A stretch of DNA of 64,000 bases from Actinokineospora bangkokensis (GTDB taxonomy: Bacteria; Actinomycetota; Actinomycetes; Mycobacteriales; Pseudonocardiaceae), in contig NZ_MKQR01000009.1 of the NCBI RefSeq assembly GCF_001940455.1, forward strand, positions 59,592-123,591, written 5' to 3'. Below the pieces are notes generated by a model. That model had not been told where the DNA came from. It saw nothing but the letters and a program-made list of their open reading frames with translations, and did not search any database. Shown piece after piece: positions 63,920 to 64,000 of the stretch. The position numbers and the translations under genes were made by a program. Position 1 is the first letter of the stretch; each line of letters starts with the position of its first letter.

Positions 63920-64000
63920 ATGGCCGCCACCCCCGACCCCGCAGGTCCCCCCCCCGCCCCCCGCCCCCCCGGCCCCCCCGGGCGACCTCGCGCCCCCCCC
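63920..64000 (+). CDS. Possible start of a further gene (truncated by window end)
   Basis: An ATG at 63920 opens a frame that runs to the end of the window (MAATPDPAGPPPAPRPPG and on). CAGGAT is seven bases upstream, as in other leaderless genes here; an ATG at 63911 is also in frame. The last ~50 bases are C-runs that may be sequencing or assembly error, so the frame is unreliable. Confidence 0.3.
   Translation, partial: MAATPDPAGPPPAPRPPGPPGRPRAPP

Overview
The window is a 64 kb stretch of very GC-rich chromosome from an actinomycete. The gene families point to Pseudonocardiales (the Actinosynnema, Saccharothrix and Amycolatopsis neighbourhood): mycothiol-type maleylpyruvate isomerase fold, DUF3040, GAF proteins of the GAF/ANTAR style, many STAS and SpoIIE-type regulators, a fused acyl-CoA carboxylase and an XRE-NACHT protein. 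The placement is inferred from gene content; no rRNA or complete tRNA gene is visible. Genes are dense on both strands. Many lack a Shine-Dalgarno sequence and instead carry a -10-like hexamer (ANNNT core) six or seven bases before the start codon, which suggests leaderless mRNAs.

Layout. 1-3407: 3' part of a single-chain acyl-CoA carboxylase. 3463-4814: class F sortase and its probable cell-wall substrate. 5209-18000: regulatory region with a MerR regulator, an RsbW-like kinase, two-GAF SpoIIE phosphatase, a MEDS-STAS protein, three STAS proteins and a GAF protein. Interspersed are a FAD/Rieske oxidoreductase, a GntR regulator divergent from a YeiH-type transporter, release factor 3 and a CtaG/DUF2243 pair. 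18188-20578: XRE-NACHT-membrane STAND protein. 20868-34636: mixed metabolism and transport (GH114-like lipoprotein, PLP enzymes, SGNH hydrolase, DUF6461 protein, threonine aldolase, EamA and MFS exporters, a stand-alone CtaD). 34813-34955: a MITE-like hairpin with 29-bp terminal inverted repeats. 35071-39158: second SpoIIE phosphatase, small conserved actinobacterial proteins, a zinc alcohol dehydrogenase and ChaB. 39202-48118: SnoaL-like protein, DUF2975/YozG-type pair, sorbosone-dehydrogenase-like lipoprotein, PIN protein, NUDIX protein, GlxA regulator and membrane proteins. 48813-52372: GH92 mannosidase translationally coupled to a GT4 glycosyltransferase. 52441-56458: alcohol dehydrogenase, an unusual pair of DRE-TIM aldolase/condensing enzyme and a YrdC-fold protein, and a DUF1295 membrane enzyme.

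56535-63885 is the most interesting locus. It holds a TerY-like vWA protein, a PP2C phosphatase, a membrane-spanning protein kinase and a large helical-repeat CHAT (caspase-like) protease, all in one overlapping operon. A tryptophan-rich protein of unknown function is transcribed divergently. The vWA-PP2C-kinase set matches the TerY-phosphorylation triad known by comparative genomics, and joining it to a CHAT protease suggests a phosphorylation-gated protease, possibly a stress or cell-suicide/defence system. The XRE-NACHT protein at 18188 is a second candidate signalling or defence gene. The last ~60 bases are long C runs and may be low-quality sequence.
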